Source: Chloroflexota bacterium (lineage in GTDB: Bacteria > Chloroflexota > Anaerolineae > Anaerolineales > Anaerolineaceae). Taken from it: a stretch of DNA of 64,000 nucleotides. Positions 9,475 to 17,849 of this stretch are shown piece by piece. The notes under the pieces were generated by a model. It was not told the origin of the DNA. It was given only the letters and a program-made list of their open reading frames with translations, and did no database searches. How positions within the stretch are numbered: the first letter of the stretch is position 1; every line of letters begins with the position of its first letter. The translations under genes and the position numbers were made by a program. The DNA is taken from positions 55,559-119,558 of the forward strand of contig JAAYKH010000061.1 of the NCBI GenBank assembly GCA_012522475.1, given 5' to 3'.

Positions 9475-10400
9475 CGAAAACGAGTTCTTTAAAACAATTG
9501 GTGATCTTAAGTGGCAAAGGTGGAACAGGTAAGACCAGTGTGGCAGCTGGCTTGATGCACCTCTCAGCCTCGTCAAAGTTTGCGGGTGTGTTTGTCGATG
9601 CAGACGTGGATGCCGCTAATCTGGGGTTGGTTACAGAGGCAAAACCCCTGGAAACGCATGCCTATTGGGGCAGTCAATCTGCTGAAATTAAACCCGAATT
9701 ATGCAATCGCTGCGACCTTTGTTACCAGGTTTGTCGTTTCAATGCCATCCAACAACCGAGAAGTCACCAGGACGCCTACCAGGTAGTGGATCTATTGTGT
9801 GAAGGTTGCGCGGTCTGCGCACAACTTTGCCCTCAATCGGCTATTTCAATGTCTAAACAACAGGACGGGGAATGGTACCGCGCACACACGCCCTATGGGC
9901 ACCTTTTTCACGCAGAATTATTTCCTGGGGCAGAGAATTCAGGCAAACTTGTTACCACTGTGAAGCAATTCGGCAAGTTATTCGCTGAAGACAACAACTT
10001 GCCCCTGATGCTCATCGATGGGCCCCCGGGTATTGGCTGCCCGGTCATATCAGCCAGCGGGGGCGCTGATTTATCCTTGCTGGTTGCTGAGCCAGGTGTT
10101 TCTGGTATCCATGATCTTGAGAGAATCATACAAACACTGGACCATTTTAACATACCGAAGGTTGTTTGCATCAATAAAGCAGACATTTTCCCTGAGGGGA
10201 CACAAGCTATCACCGAATTAACCGAAGCAATAGGGTTAACCATAATTGGTAGAATTCCATTTGATCCATTGTTGCCGAAATCGATTGTGAACGGACAACC
10301 GATCACGAAATTTGCTCCTCAAAGCCCGGCTGCGTTAGCGATCAAGGACATCTGGAGGAGACTGAAAGATATTTTATTTAATCAGGACGGCATAGAATGA
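9468..10400 (+). CDS. Mrp/NBP35-type P-loop ATPase with ferredoxin (2x4Fe-4S) insert, paralog of the preceding gene
   Basis: LSGKGGTGKTSVAAGLMHL; CNRCDLCYQVCRFNAI and CEGCAVCAQLCPQSAI. Confidence 0.9.
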   Translation: MLTKTSSLKQLVILSGKGGTGKTSVAAGLMHLSASSKFAGVFVDADVDAANLGLVTEAKPLETHAYWGSQSAEIKPELCNRCDLCYQVCRFNAIQQPRSHQDAYQVVDLLCEGCAVCAQLCPQSAISMSKQQDGEWYRAHTPYGHLFHAELFPGAENSGKLVTTVKQFGKLFAEDNNLPLMLIDGPPGIGCPVISASGGADLSLLVAEPGVSGIHDLERIIQTLDHFNIPKVVCINKADIFPEGTQAITELTEAIGLTIIGRIPFDPLLPKSIVNGQPITKFAPQSPAALAIKDIWRRLKDILFNQDGIE

Positions 10401-10717
10401 TCGTTTTAGAAAAAATCAAAGAAGATATCATATCTGCTTTGCGCAATGTTATTGACCCCGAAACTGGTGCCGACGTCATCAGGATGCGACTTGTGCTTGA
10501 TCTTCAAATCCATCCAGACGGCACCGCAGAATATATTTTTCGCCCTTCTTCACCCTTGTGCCCAATCGCTTTAACCCTGATAATTTCGATCATTGAGGCG
10601 ATTAAACCTGTTGAAGGTGTGATGGACCAAAAAGTCACCGTTGTTGATTACGTGGGAGCTGATGAGTTAAACACGCTTCTGGCATCGTTGCCGCTATCTA
10701 AAAAAATAAATAAATAA
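10397..10717 (+). CDS. MIP18 (DUF59) family Fe-S cluster assembly-like protein
   Basis: KEDIISALRNVIDPETGADVIRMRLVLDLQI...SSPLCPIALTLIISIIEAIK. Confidence 0.78.
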   Translation: MIVLEKIKEDIISALRNVIDPETGADVIRMRLVLDLQIHPDGTAEYIFRPSSPLCPIALTLIISIIEAIKPVEGVMDQKVTVVDYVGADELNTLLASLPLSKKINK

Positions 10718-10741
10718 CACCAAAGGGTTGTGAAAGCTTCT

Positions 10742-10769
10742 TTGACGAACACCAACCTCAAGGTATAAT
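10742..10769 (+). promoter_or_regulatory. Sigma70-like promoter upstream of the peroxiredoxin gene
   Basis: TTGACG - 16 nt - TATAAT at 10742..10747 and 10764..10769. Confidence 0.6.
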
Positions 10770-10829
10770 TATTGCAGTTTACAAGTTTTGCGCCAATTCA
10801 TTAAATAACCTATTAACGAAGGAGGACGA

Positions 10830-11537
10830 ATGACGGACTTACCCGCAGGATGTGCAACACCATCTCAAGGACCAATTGCTCTCGAGCAAAAGGAACCACA
10901 AAAAGTAACTCATAGCCAGGAGGCAATTATGGAAATAGCTAAAGTTGGAAAACCCGCACCAGATTTTGAACTGACAGGTTATTTGGATGGCGGGTTTAAA
11001 AATTTCAGACTATCTGATTACAAAGGAAAATGGATTGTCGTCTGCTTCTATCCAGGCGATTTCACCTTTGTCTGACCGACCGAATTAACAGCGGTCGCTG
11101 TTAAATATGATGAACTTAAGGAATTGGGTGTTGAGGTTTTGGCGCTCAGCACCAATAGTCACTTCTCCCACAAAATTTGGCAGGAAATTGAGCTTTCTAA
11201 AATGATTGAGGGCGGCGTTCCTTTTCCATTATTAGCCGATTCAGGCGGACGTGTGGGCACCCTGTATGGTGTTTATGATGAAGCAGCTGGCGTCGATATC
11301 CGTGGCCGATTCATCATTGACCCCGATTTTGTCATTCGAGCCTCAGAGGTGTTGACGGCGGAAGTTGGACGGAATGTCTCAGAATTATTCCGCCAGGTGC
11401 AAGCCTTCCAACATGTGGTTAAAACGGGTGAGGTTACTCCTTCAGGCTGGCGTCCCGGTAAAAAGACACTTAAACCAAGCCCAGATTTGGCTGGCAATGT
11501 TTGGAAAGAGTGGAAACCGGAAGAAGCATTCGAGTAA
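10830..11537 (+). CDS. Selenocysteine-containing AhpC/Prx-type peroxiredoxin (in-frame TGA at 11073..11075 read as Sec)
   Basis: ORFs 10830..11075 and 11124..11537 share one frame. Continuous translation gives ...[50 protein letters not shown]..., with the TGA at the peroxidatic Cys of the DFTFVCPTEL motif. A SECIS-like hairpin follows. Confidence 0.88.
11085..11104 (+). promoter_or_regulatory. Candidate bacterial SECIS element
   Basis: TTAACAGC-GGTC-GCTGTTAA: 8-bp perfect stem, GGTC tetraloop beginning 17 nt after the TGA. Confidence 0.78.
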
Positions 11538-11558
11538 TCACCCTTGGCGCAATTCAAA

Positions 11559-11589
11559 TCAAGGTCTGGTCACAAAACCAGGCCTTTTT
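11559..11589 (+). terminator. Rho-independent terminator after the peroxiredoxin gene
   Basis: AAGGTCTGGT-cacaaa-ACCAGGCCTT followed by TTTTT. Confidence 0.8.
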
Positions 11590-11731
11590 TTATTCGCCCT
11601 TATCATCCAACAAGCAAAAATTTAATAATCTATACGAAGAACATAAAAATTTAAGTATTTCTTGCTATCAAGAGGCTTATTCTCAAGGGTTGGTTTCATT
11701 TCTCGTTCACCAGGACGATGATAAATTTGGG

Positions 11732-12757
11732 TCAATTTTGGATCGCTTCTTTAGTGTAGATGCGTAACAATTGACTATTTTCTTTGACCTGAAAAGTAAA
11801 CTCCCCTAACCCCGCAGGTAGCAAACAAAATTTAACGCGCGCCATTTTATCCCTATGAATTTCTGCACACCCCTGAATGACACCCCAAATTTCCATGGTG
11901 GTACCATCACAAAAACCCTGATATTTTGCCGCCTGTTTGAACGTTAAGCGTTCAACGACAAAGTACGCGTTTAAACATAAGGTTTCACGTAAAAGCTGTG
12001 GGCTGTCTTCGATAGTTTTTGAGATCGGGAGCTGTTCATTGACCTGCTGGAAGTTGAGCACATCTAATGCCCGATCCACATGCAATGCCCGTGCGCGTCC
12101 CTGGTTATCCAATCGTCCCCAATCATAAACCCGGTACGTTGTATTTGAATTTTGTTGTATTTCCGCTAATAAGACGCCATCAAGAATTGCATGCAAGGTG
12201 CCCGGTGGCACACAAACGTGATCGCCGGCTTTCACAGGCAAGAAATTTAAAAGCGGGTCCAACGTCTCGGCTTGAATTGCCTGTCGGAACACTTCCGGGG
12301 TTGTTTCCTGTGAAAAACCATAAATAATTCCAGCGCCAGGGGTTGCACTTAAGATAACCCACATTTCCGCTTTCCCCAGTTCATTTCCACCTTCATGTTC
12401 GCAAGCGTAAGTATCATCAGGGTGCACTTGGATGGACAAACGTGTTTTAGCATCTAACAGCTTTACCAAAAGCGGAAAAACACCCCTTTCTAAGGCCCAT
12501 AGATTATTGGAGCCTACAAGGTCTTCTCCGAGAAGCGTTAACAGCTCGGCTAAATTTTTGCCAGCATAATGACCATTACTGACAACGGTCCTCCCATCAG
12601 AATGGCTGGCTATTTCCCAACTCTCAGCAACCTGTAAGTCGCTGGGAAGTTCGCGCCCCAATTTTTCAAGATTACGTCCACCCCACAGATAATGTTTCAA
12701 GACAGGGGAAAAGAATAACGGGTAAAGTTCTGACATCTTGCCTCTTAACAAAAACAA
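11732..12757 (-). CDS. manA: Class I mannose-6-phosphate isomerase
   Basis: LYPLFFSPVLKHYLWGGRNLEKLGRELP, LSIQVHPDD, GKAEMWVIL, VPPGTLHAI; likely start 12736. Confidence 0.88.
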   Translation of the reverse strand: MFLLRGKMSELYPLFFSPVLKHYLWGGRNLEKLGRELPSDLQVAESWEIASHSDGRTVVSNGHYAGKNLAELLTLLGEDLVGSNNLWALERGVFPLLVKLLDAKTRLSIQVHPDDTYACEHEGGNELGKAEMWVILSATPGAGIIYGFSQETTPEVFRQAIQAETLDPLLNFLPVKAGDHVCVPPGTLHAILDGVLLAEIQQNSNTTYRVYDWGRLDNQGRARALHVDRALDVLNFQQVNEQLPISKTIEDSPQLLRETLCLNAYFVVERLTFKQAAKYQGFCDGTTMEIWGVIQGCAEIHRDKMARVKFCLLPAGLGEFTFQVKENSQLLRIYTKEAIQN

Positions 12758-12787
12758 TTGGTCTGCGTATTGAAAATACTTAATATG

Positions 12788-13606
12788 TTAAATCAATCGA
12801 ATATCCATGCCGCGTTCAATCAGCGCCGCGATGATAGTCGGATCTGCATCGTGGTTTGTAACCAAAACATCTATTTCGTTGAGACCCATAACTTGCGTGA
12901 GCGCGCCTTTTCCAATTTTCATCGAATCAAGCATAACAACACGCTTTCGAGCACTTTTGCACATAACACGTTTCATACTATCATAGATTGGTGATGGATC
13001 AACCAATCCCTGTTGTAAGGTTAACCCTGAGGCACTAACAATGGCGATGTCAGCTCGATAAGACAAAAAGAAATTCTCTGCCTGCGGGCCAATAAAAATC
13101 GCATTTGGCTGATTTAAAACGCCTCCACAACATAATATCGTTTGCACGGTTTTATACACCTGGGCTAAAGTTATTGTGTATAAACCATTGGTTATTGCAG
13201 TGATATCTTCAGCAGTCAAAAACGGGATAATGCAAGAAACCGTTGATCCACCTTCGAGAATCAGATCATCGCCAGACTTGATGATTTCCCTGGCAACATA
13301 TTTCCCCAGAACTAATCGGCGCGGATCACTCAAACCGGCAGGGAATTCAAAAATATGTTCGCCATGGATCGTGCTATCCAAAATGTGTTCATCGCCCAAT
13401 TCCCAGCCTGGAAGTGAAATTCCCCCATGGATCCGTTTAACCAATGCCTGCCCTTCCAAATCCCTGATGTCTCGCCAGACTGTCATTTGTGATACGTCGA
13501 ATCGATTTATTATTTCATGTGTCGTGAGGAATCCTTTTTGATGAAGCAACTGCAAAATCTGATTTTGGCGATCTAATGGCAACATATTTATATCCTTTAT
13601 AAACAT
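12788..13606 (-). CDS. DeoR/GlpR family transcriptional regulator
   Basis: RQNQILQLLHQKGFLTTHEIINRFDVSQMTVWRDIRDLEGQALVKRIHGG HTH plus DeoR sugar-binding domain. Confidence 0.9.
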   Translation of the reverse strand: MFIKDINMLPLDRQNQILQLLHQKGFLTTHEIINRFDVSQMTVWRDIRDLEGQALVKRIHGGISLPGWELGDEHILDSTIHGEHIFEFPAGLSDPRRLVLGKYVAREIIKSGDDLILEGGSTVSCIIPFLTAEDITAITNGLYTITLAQVYKTVQTILCCGGVLNQPNAIFIGPQAENFFLSYRADIAIVSASGLTLQQGLVDPSPIYDSMKRVMCKSARKRVVMLDSMKIGKGALTQVMGLNEIDVLVTNHDADPTIIAALIERGMDIRLI

Positions 13607-13623
13607 TTATAATCATATTATAT

Positions 13624-13652
13624 CATATATTAATTATTTATGTTAATATATG
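13624..13652. promoter_or_regulatory. Candidate DeoR-type operator
   Basis: CATATATTAA-ttatttatg-TTAATATATG perfect 10-bp inverted repeat between the divergent deoR-like gene and deoC. Confidence 0.5.
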
Positions 13653-13711
13653 TTGTGTAAAAATATTTGGCAATCGGTAAATAATAATTTGAAACAGAAA
13701 GGCAAGATAAT

Positions 13712-14431
13712 ATGACTCTACCCCGGATAACAAGACTGGCGCTGTCGAAAATGATTGATCACTCGTTGCTCAAACCGGGATTGACGAAGGCTGAAACGAT
13801 CGCTGGTTGTGAAGTTGCTATACGGGAGCAGGTTGCAGCTGTAACCATCAAACCCTGTTACACCAAACTCGTGGCAGAAATTCTTTCTGGAAGCGGTGTA
13901 ATGGTCAATCCTGTCATTTGTTTTCCTCATGGTTACGATTCAACAGAGACGAAAACCTTTGCCACCCAGCAAGCTATTGATAAAGGTGCGGAAGAAATTG
14001 ACATGGTGCTTAATCTGGGTGCATTATTTGGCGGCGACTATCAGTTTGTCCAGGATGACATTGCTGCAGTGGTCCAAGCATCTCAAGGCAAAACTGTCAA
14101 GGTAATCCTCGAAACCGGGTACTACCGGGACATGGACTTGATCGTGAAGGCTTGCCAATTAATAGAAGCTGCCGGTGGTCACTTTGTAAAAACCAGCACC
14201 GGTTTTGCCCCCTCCCCTTACACCAACGTTTATGGTGAAACCGTTGGCTACACACTTGATATATTGAAACTCATGCGTCAATCTGTAAGTGAAGCGGTTC
14301 AGGTCAAAGCGGCACAGGGTGTTCGCCGCCTAAACGATGCGCTTGAAGTCATCGCTATTGGGGTCACTCGTTTCGGCGTCAGTGGCACAGAAGCGCTGAT
14401 GAAAGAATATGACGACACTTACAAGGTTTAG
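13712..14431 (+). CDS. deoC: Deoxyribose-phosphate aldolase
   Basis: MIDHSLLKPGLTKAET, EEIDMVLNLGAL, VKVILETGYY, FVKTSTGFAP. Confidence 0.93.
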   Translation: MTLPRITRLALSKMIDHSLLKPGLTKAETIAGCEVAIREQVAAVTIKPCYTKLVAEILSGSGVMVNPVICFPHGYDSTETKTFATQQAIDKGAEEIDMVLNLGALFGGDYQFVQDDIAAVVQASQGKTVKVILETGYYRDMDLIVKACQLIEAAGGHFVKTSTGFAPSPYTNVYGETVGYTLDILKLMRQSVSEAVQVKAAQGVRRLNDALEVIAIGVTRFGVSGTEALMKEYDDTYKV

Positions 14432-14458
14432 GGACCCTTGACTGCTTAAGGAATAACA

Positions 14459-14495
14459 AAAGGGGCTGTCCCACGTCATTGAGGACAGCCCCTTT
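14459..14495. terminator. Bidirectional hairpin terminator between deoC and bfr
   Basis: AAAGGGGCTGTCC ... GGACAGCCCCTTT. Confidence 0.8.
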
Positions 14496-14517
14496 ACTAA
14501 TTAATCGGCTATGTAAG

Positions 14518-14982
14518 CTATGCCTGCTTATTAAGGTACCGCTGGAATCCCATCTGCTCGATTAAATCGTTCTGTTCTTCAATCCAATCGATATGGTCTT
14601 CTTCATCCTGGAGGATTGACTCGACCAGCATTTTCGTGCCATGGTCGCCCAATTCCGAGATAAGCGCGATCGCTTTGTTATAAGCATTAATCGCATCCAA
14701 TTCAGCTGCATGGTCAAACTTCAATTGTTCCTGAACGTTTTCACCAATGTGGATTTTGTTTAACTTGTCTACAACGGGCATACCTTCAAGAAAAAGAATG
14801 CGCCCGATCAGCTTTTCTGCATGGACCATTTCTTGAATGGCGCGTTTTTCGATGACTTCATGAAGCTTCCCATAACCCCAATCCTCACACATTTCACCGT
14901 GAAGGATGTATTGGTTGATTGCTGTCAATTCATCAGCCAGAAGCTCGTTTAAAACTTTAATAATATCTGGGTGACCTTTCAT
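14518..14982 (-). CDS. bfr: Bacterioferritin
   Basis: MKGHPDIIKVLNELLADELTAINQYILHGEM...IQEMVHAEKLIGRILFLEGMP...DEEDHIDWIEEQNDLI; conserved heme-ligand Met in QEMVHA. Confidence 0.93.
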   Translation of the reverse strand: MKGHPDIIKVLNELLADELTAINQYILHGEMCEDWGYGKLHEVIEKRAIQEMVHAEKLIGRILFLEGMPVVDKLNKIHIGENVQEQLKFDHAAELDAINAYNKAIALISELGDHGTKMLVESILQDEEDHIDWIEEQNDLIEQMGFQRYLNKQA

Positions 14983-15099
14983 GTTCCTTATTCCTCCAAA
15001 TTCTCTAATTGATTTTTACAAAGTTATTATACATGAGAAATGAAAAGATATCAAAAGACTTCACTTTTAAATAATTTTGACCCAATGCAGGCAGTTCAC

Positions 15100-16125
15100 T
15101 CAATCAAAAGTCAACGCTTCTTGCAAGACGGCTTGAATGGCCGCCACATTCGGGAGCAATACATTGGCACCCATAGGCGTGATCCAGGAAGTCGTCTCAT
15201 TAGGGCCAATCGTGAACCTTCTGACATCTTCGTTACTGTTTATTAATTTCGCAAATTTTGCCATCGTTAAGATCTGGTCTGGATTGATATTACTATCGAC
15301 ACGGGAGTTGAAAATCTCCATCAATTGGGGTGTTTTTAACAACCCACCGGGAGTAATCGCTTTGTCAAAGATGGCTTTAAGCACTTCCTGATTGCGCCGC
15401 ATGCGGTCAAAATCGCTGGAGCTGTAACGTGCACGAACATACCACAAGGCCCAATCCCGATCCATACGCACTGTGCCAGGGTAAACTTCGCACCACTTAT
15501 GGCTGTTTAGATAGGTCTCGCAGGCATCGCCCGTATATTGGTCTGTAGTAACGTCAATTCCGCCTAATACATCGACCACTTCCATAAAGCCTTGCATATC
15601 AATCATCGCATATTGCGTCGGGTAAACACCAAAGTTCGTTTGCAGCGTATTGGCCAAAAGCTGAAAGCCGCCTGTCTGCATAACGGTGTTGATGCGTTGT
15701 TCACCATAGCCAGGAATTGTCACCCATAAATCTCTAGGAAAAGAGACCATACTTGCTGTCCCGGAAGATCCATCGACCGCAACAAGTATAATGGTGTCTG
15801 TTCTAAAACCTGCTTCTGGGCGGTAATCAGTTCCTAAAAGCATATACAAACGCACCCCTGTAAATGGCTCTAAATCCGTCACGCCAGGGTTGACATCGGG
15901 TTTTTCTGCCAGTAATGATGAACCATCATCAAATCCATCAAGAAGCTGAAAGAACGGTAGCATTGACCGAAATTGCGTTGCCCCAAGGTAAATCATCAGG
16001 CAGGAAACAATTAACATCAATGAGAAAAATATTAACAACAACCCCTGGCGCTTCGGGGGATTTTTACTTGTTTTCATAGCAAAATCATCTCCGTGAAAAG
16101 TAATTTTACAGAATAATTTGTGCAA
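15100..16125 (-). CDS. LytR-CpsA-Psr (LCP) family cell-wall ligase/anionic polymer transferase
   Basis: N-terminal TM, RTDTIILVAVDGSSGTASMVSFPRDLWVTIPGYGEQRINT; likely start 16077. Confidence 0.87.
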   Translation of the reverse strand: MHKLFCKITFHGDDFAMKTSKNPPKRQGLLLIFFSLMLIVSCLMIYLGATQFRSMLPFFQLLDGFDDGSSLLAEKPDVNPGVTDLEPFTGVRLYMLLGTDYRPEAGFRTDTIILVAVDGSSGTASMVSFPRDLWVTIPGYGEQRINTVMQTGGFQLLANTLQTNFGVYPTQYAMIDMQGFMEVVDVLGGIDVTTDQYTGDACETYLNSHKWCEVYPGTVRMDRDWALWYVRARYSSSDFDRMRRNQEVLKAIFDKAITPGGLLKTPQLMEIFNSRVDSNINPDQILTMAKFAKLINSNEDVRRFTIGPNETTSWITPMGANVLLPNVAAIQAVLQEALTFD

Positions 16126-16285
16126 GTTGTATTTATACCTTAAAAAATAAAATCTGCTAGAGATGAAAGGATGGTTTAGTTTTGTAAAAATATTTAATAC
16201 TAAAAGGTGTTTATGGAAACAAAGGTTTCACAAGTAATTGTCCATTGCTCTTAAAACCAGTGTTTTGCTCAATTAACGCGCGCCT

Positions 16286-17710
16286 TTAAGGTACGCTATT
16301 GATCAGTAAGAGCATCAAGTCATTGACGTTAGTCCCTGTTGACCCAGTTTTAATTAATCCCCCCATTGCTTCATGGTAATGATAGGAATCGTTGTCTTTA
16401 ATAAAAGCATCAATATTTAACCCGAAGTAATCTCGCCCTTCGCAATACATAAGTCCATCTGCAACAGCACCAGCAGCATCGGTCGGCCCATCTTCTCCAT
16501 CTGTTGCAAAAGAAATAAACAAAACGCCCTTTTTCCCAGAAAGTTTTGGAACAATTTTTAGAGCTAAATCCATATTCCTTCCGCCCAATCCATCTCCAGC
16601 AACAATTACTGTGGGTTCACCACCAAAAAGAATGCAGGCTGGTTTTGAAACGGGAACATCATATTTGATGACGGTATCAGCGATCCCATCAATAAAACCT
16701 GCGATATGGTCTGTTAATCCAATCAGCGCAGTTGTGATGAGGACAGAATGGTAGCCTAAAGCCTTTGCTTTTTCTAAAGCAGCCATTGCGGCTCGATAGT
16801 TTGTTCCGACAATAAAATTAAAAACATTTTCAGACAAGGTTTGCCCTGGCTTAAGCGTTTCTGGAACAAGTCCATTTACCCCTTTGCCAAGATGGGCGAG
16901 GATAGTTTCAGGCACCTGCTCAAGCACACCATAGCGCTGAAGAACCTCAATGGCATCCTGGTAAGTTGTTGGATCAGGAACCGTCGGGCCGGAGGCAATA
17001 ATATCCAACCGGTCACCGATTACATCGGAAAGAATTAACGTCGCCACACAGGCAGGTTGAAGTCTAATTGCAAGGCGTCCCCCCTTCATCTGGTCTAAAT
17101 GTTTTCTTAGGGTATTAATTTCATCAATATCAGCGCTGGAATTTAATAGAATCTGTGTCAATTTCTGTAAATCATCAAGCGATATCCCTGGGACGGGATC
17201 GGTAAAAAGCGCGGACCCGCCCCCAGAGATCACAACGAACACCAGGTCATCTTTTGTCATTTCAGGCAGGTTGGTCAGCAAGGTTCTGGTTGAATTAATC
17301 GAAAGACCCGATGGAATGGGATGATCGCCCAAGTATACTTTGAGCTTACCCTGATAGCTATTTTCAGCCAGGAATTTTGGGTCTTTTGTGATCACCGCGG
17401 CCTGGTTAAGGATTGAACCCAGTTTGTCAATAACAGCCTTGGCCATCGGCACAGCAGCTTTGCCAAACCCCAGCAAGAACACCCGCTTAAAGTTTTTGAG
17501 ATTAAAAACCTTATCATCAATTATTATCTGCTGGTTTTGGACCTGCAATTGTTCATACGTACATGTGTAAGGATCAACGGCATTAACTGCCTGGGCGAGT
17601 ATTTCACATGCATCCAAACCAAGTTTTTCATTGCGTAAAATAACCCTGTTTGTTAGGGCATCTTTTTCAAGTATTTGCACGTCCTGATTCATGGCGATAA
17701 ACCTCAACAA
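16286..17710 (-). CDS. Glycerate 2-kinase, DUF4147/MOFRL family
   Basis: VFLLGFGKAAVPMAKAV, VVISGGGSALFTDP, GGEPTVIVAGDGLGGRNMDLAL, C-terminal TGTNVNDLMLLLI; likely start 17692. Confidence 0.88.
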   Translation of the reverse strand: MLRFIAMNQDVQILEKDALTNRVILRNEKLGLDACEILAQAVNAVDPYTCTYEQLQVQNQQIIIDDKVFNLKNFKRVFLLGFGKAAVPMAKAVIDKLGSILNQAAVITKDPKFLAENSYQGKLKVYLGDHPIPSGLSINSTRTLLTNLPEMTKDDLVFVVISGGGSALFTDPVPGISLDDLQKLTQILLNSSADIDEINTLRKHLDQMKGGRLAIRLQPACVATLILSDVIGDRLDIIASGPTVPDPTTYQDAIEVLQRYGVLEQVPETILAHLGKGVNGLVPETLKPGQTLSENVFNFIVGTNYRAAMAALEKAKALGYHSVLITTALIGLTDHIAGFIDGIADTVIKYDVPVSKPACILFGGEPTVIVAGDGLGGRNMDLALKIVPKLSGKKGVLFISFATDGEDGPTDAAGAVADGLMYCEGRDYFGLNIDAFIKDNDSYHYHEAMGGLIKTGSTGTNVNDLMLLLINSVP

Positions 17711-17849
17711 TTTATGGGATAATTGTCATTGAATATTTTTGCACTTGAATTATAAGGTACAATTGCCGGTGGTAAATGACCGAATTATTTTGTTTATTTG
17801 CCGACCAATATTTGCAATTTTAACAAACTATTTTCTCTAGGAGGAACAC

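Noticed and set aside
11073-11123. Peroxiredoxin as a pseudogene with a nonsense mutation, or two separate genes
   Set aside because: The only stop falls exactly on the catalytic codon, frame and family conservation continue intact, and a SECIS-like hairpin follows; coincidence is unlikely.
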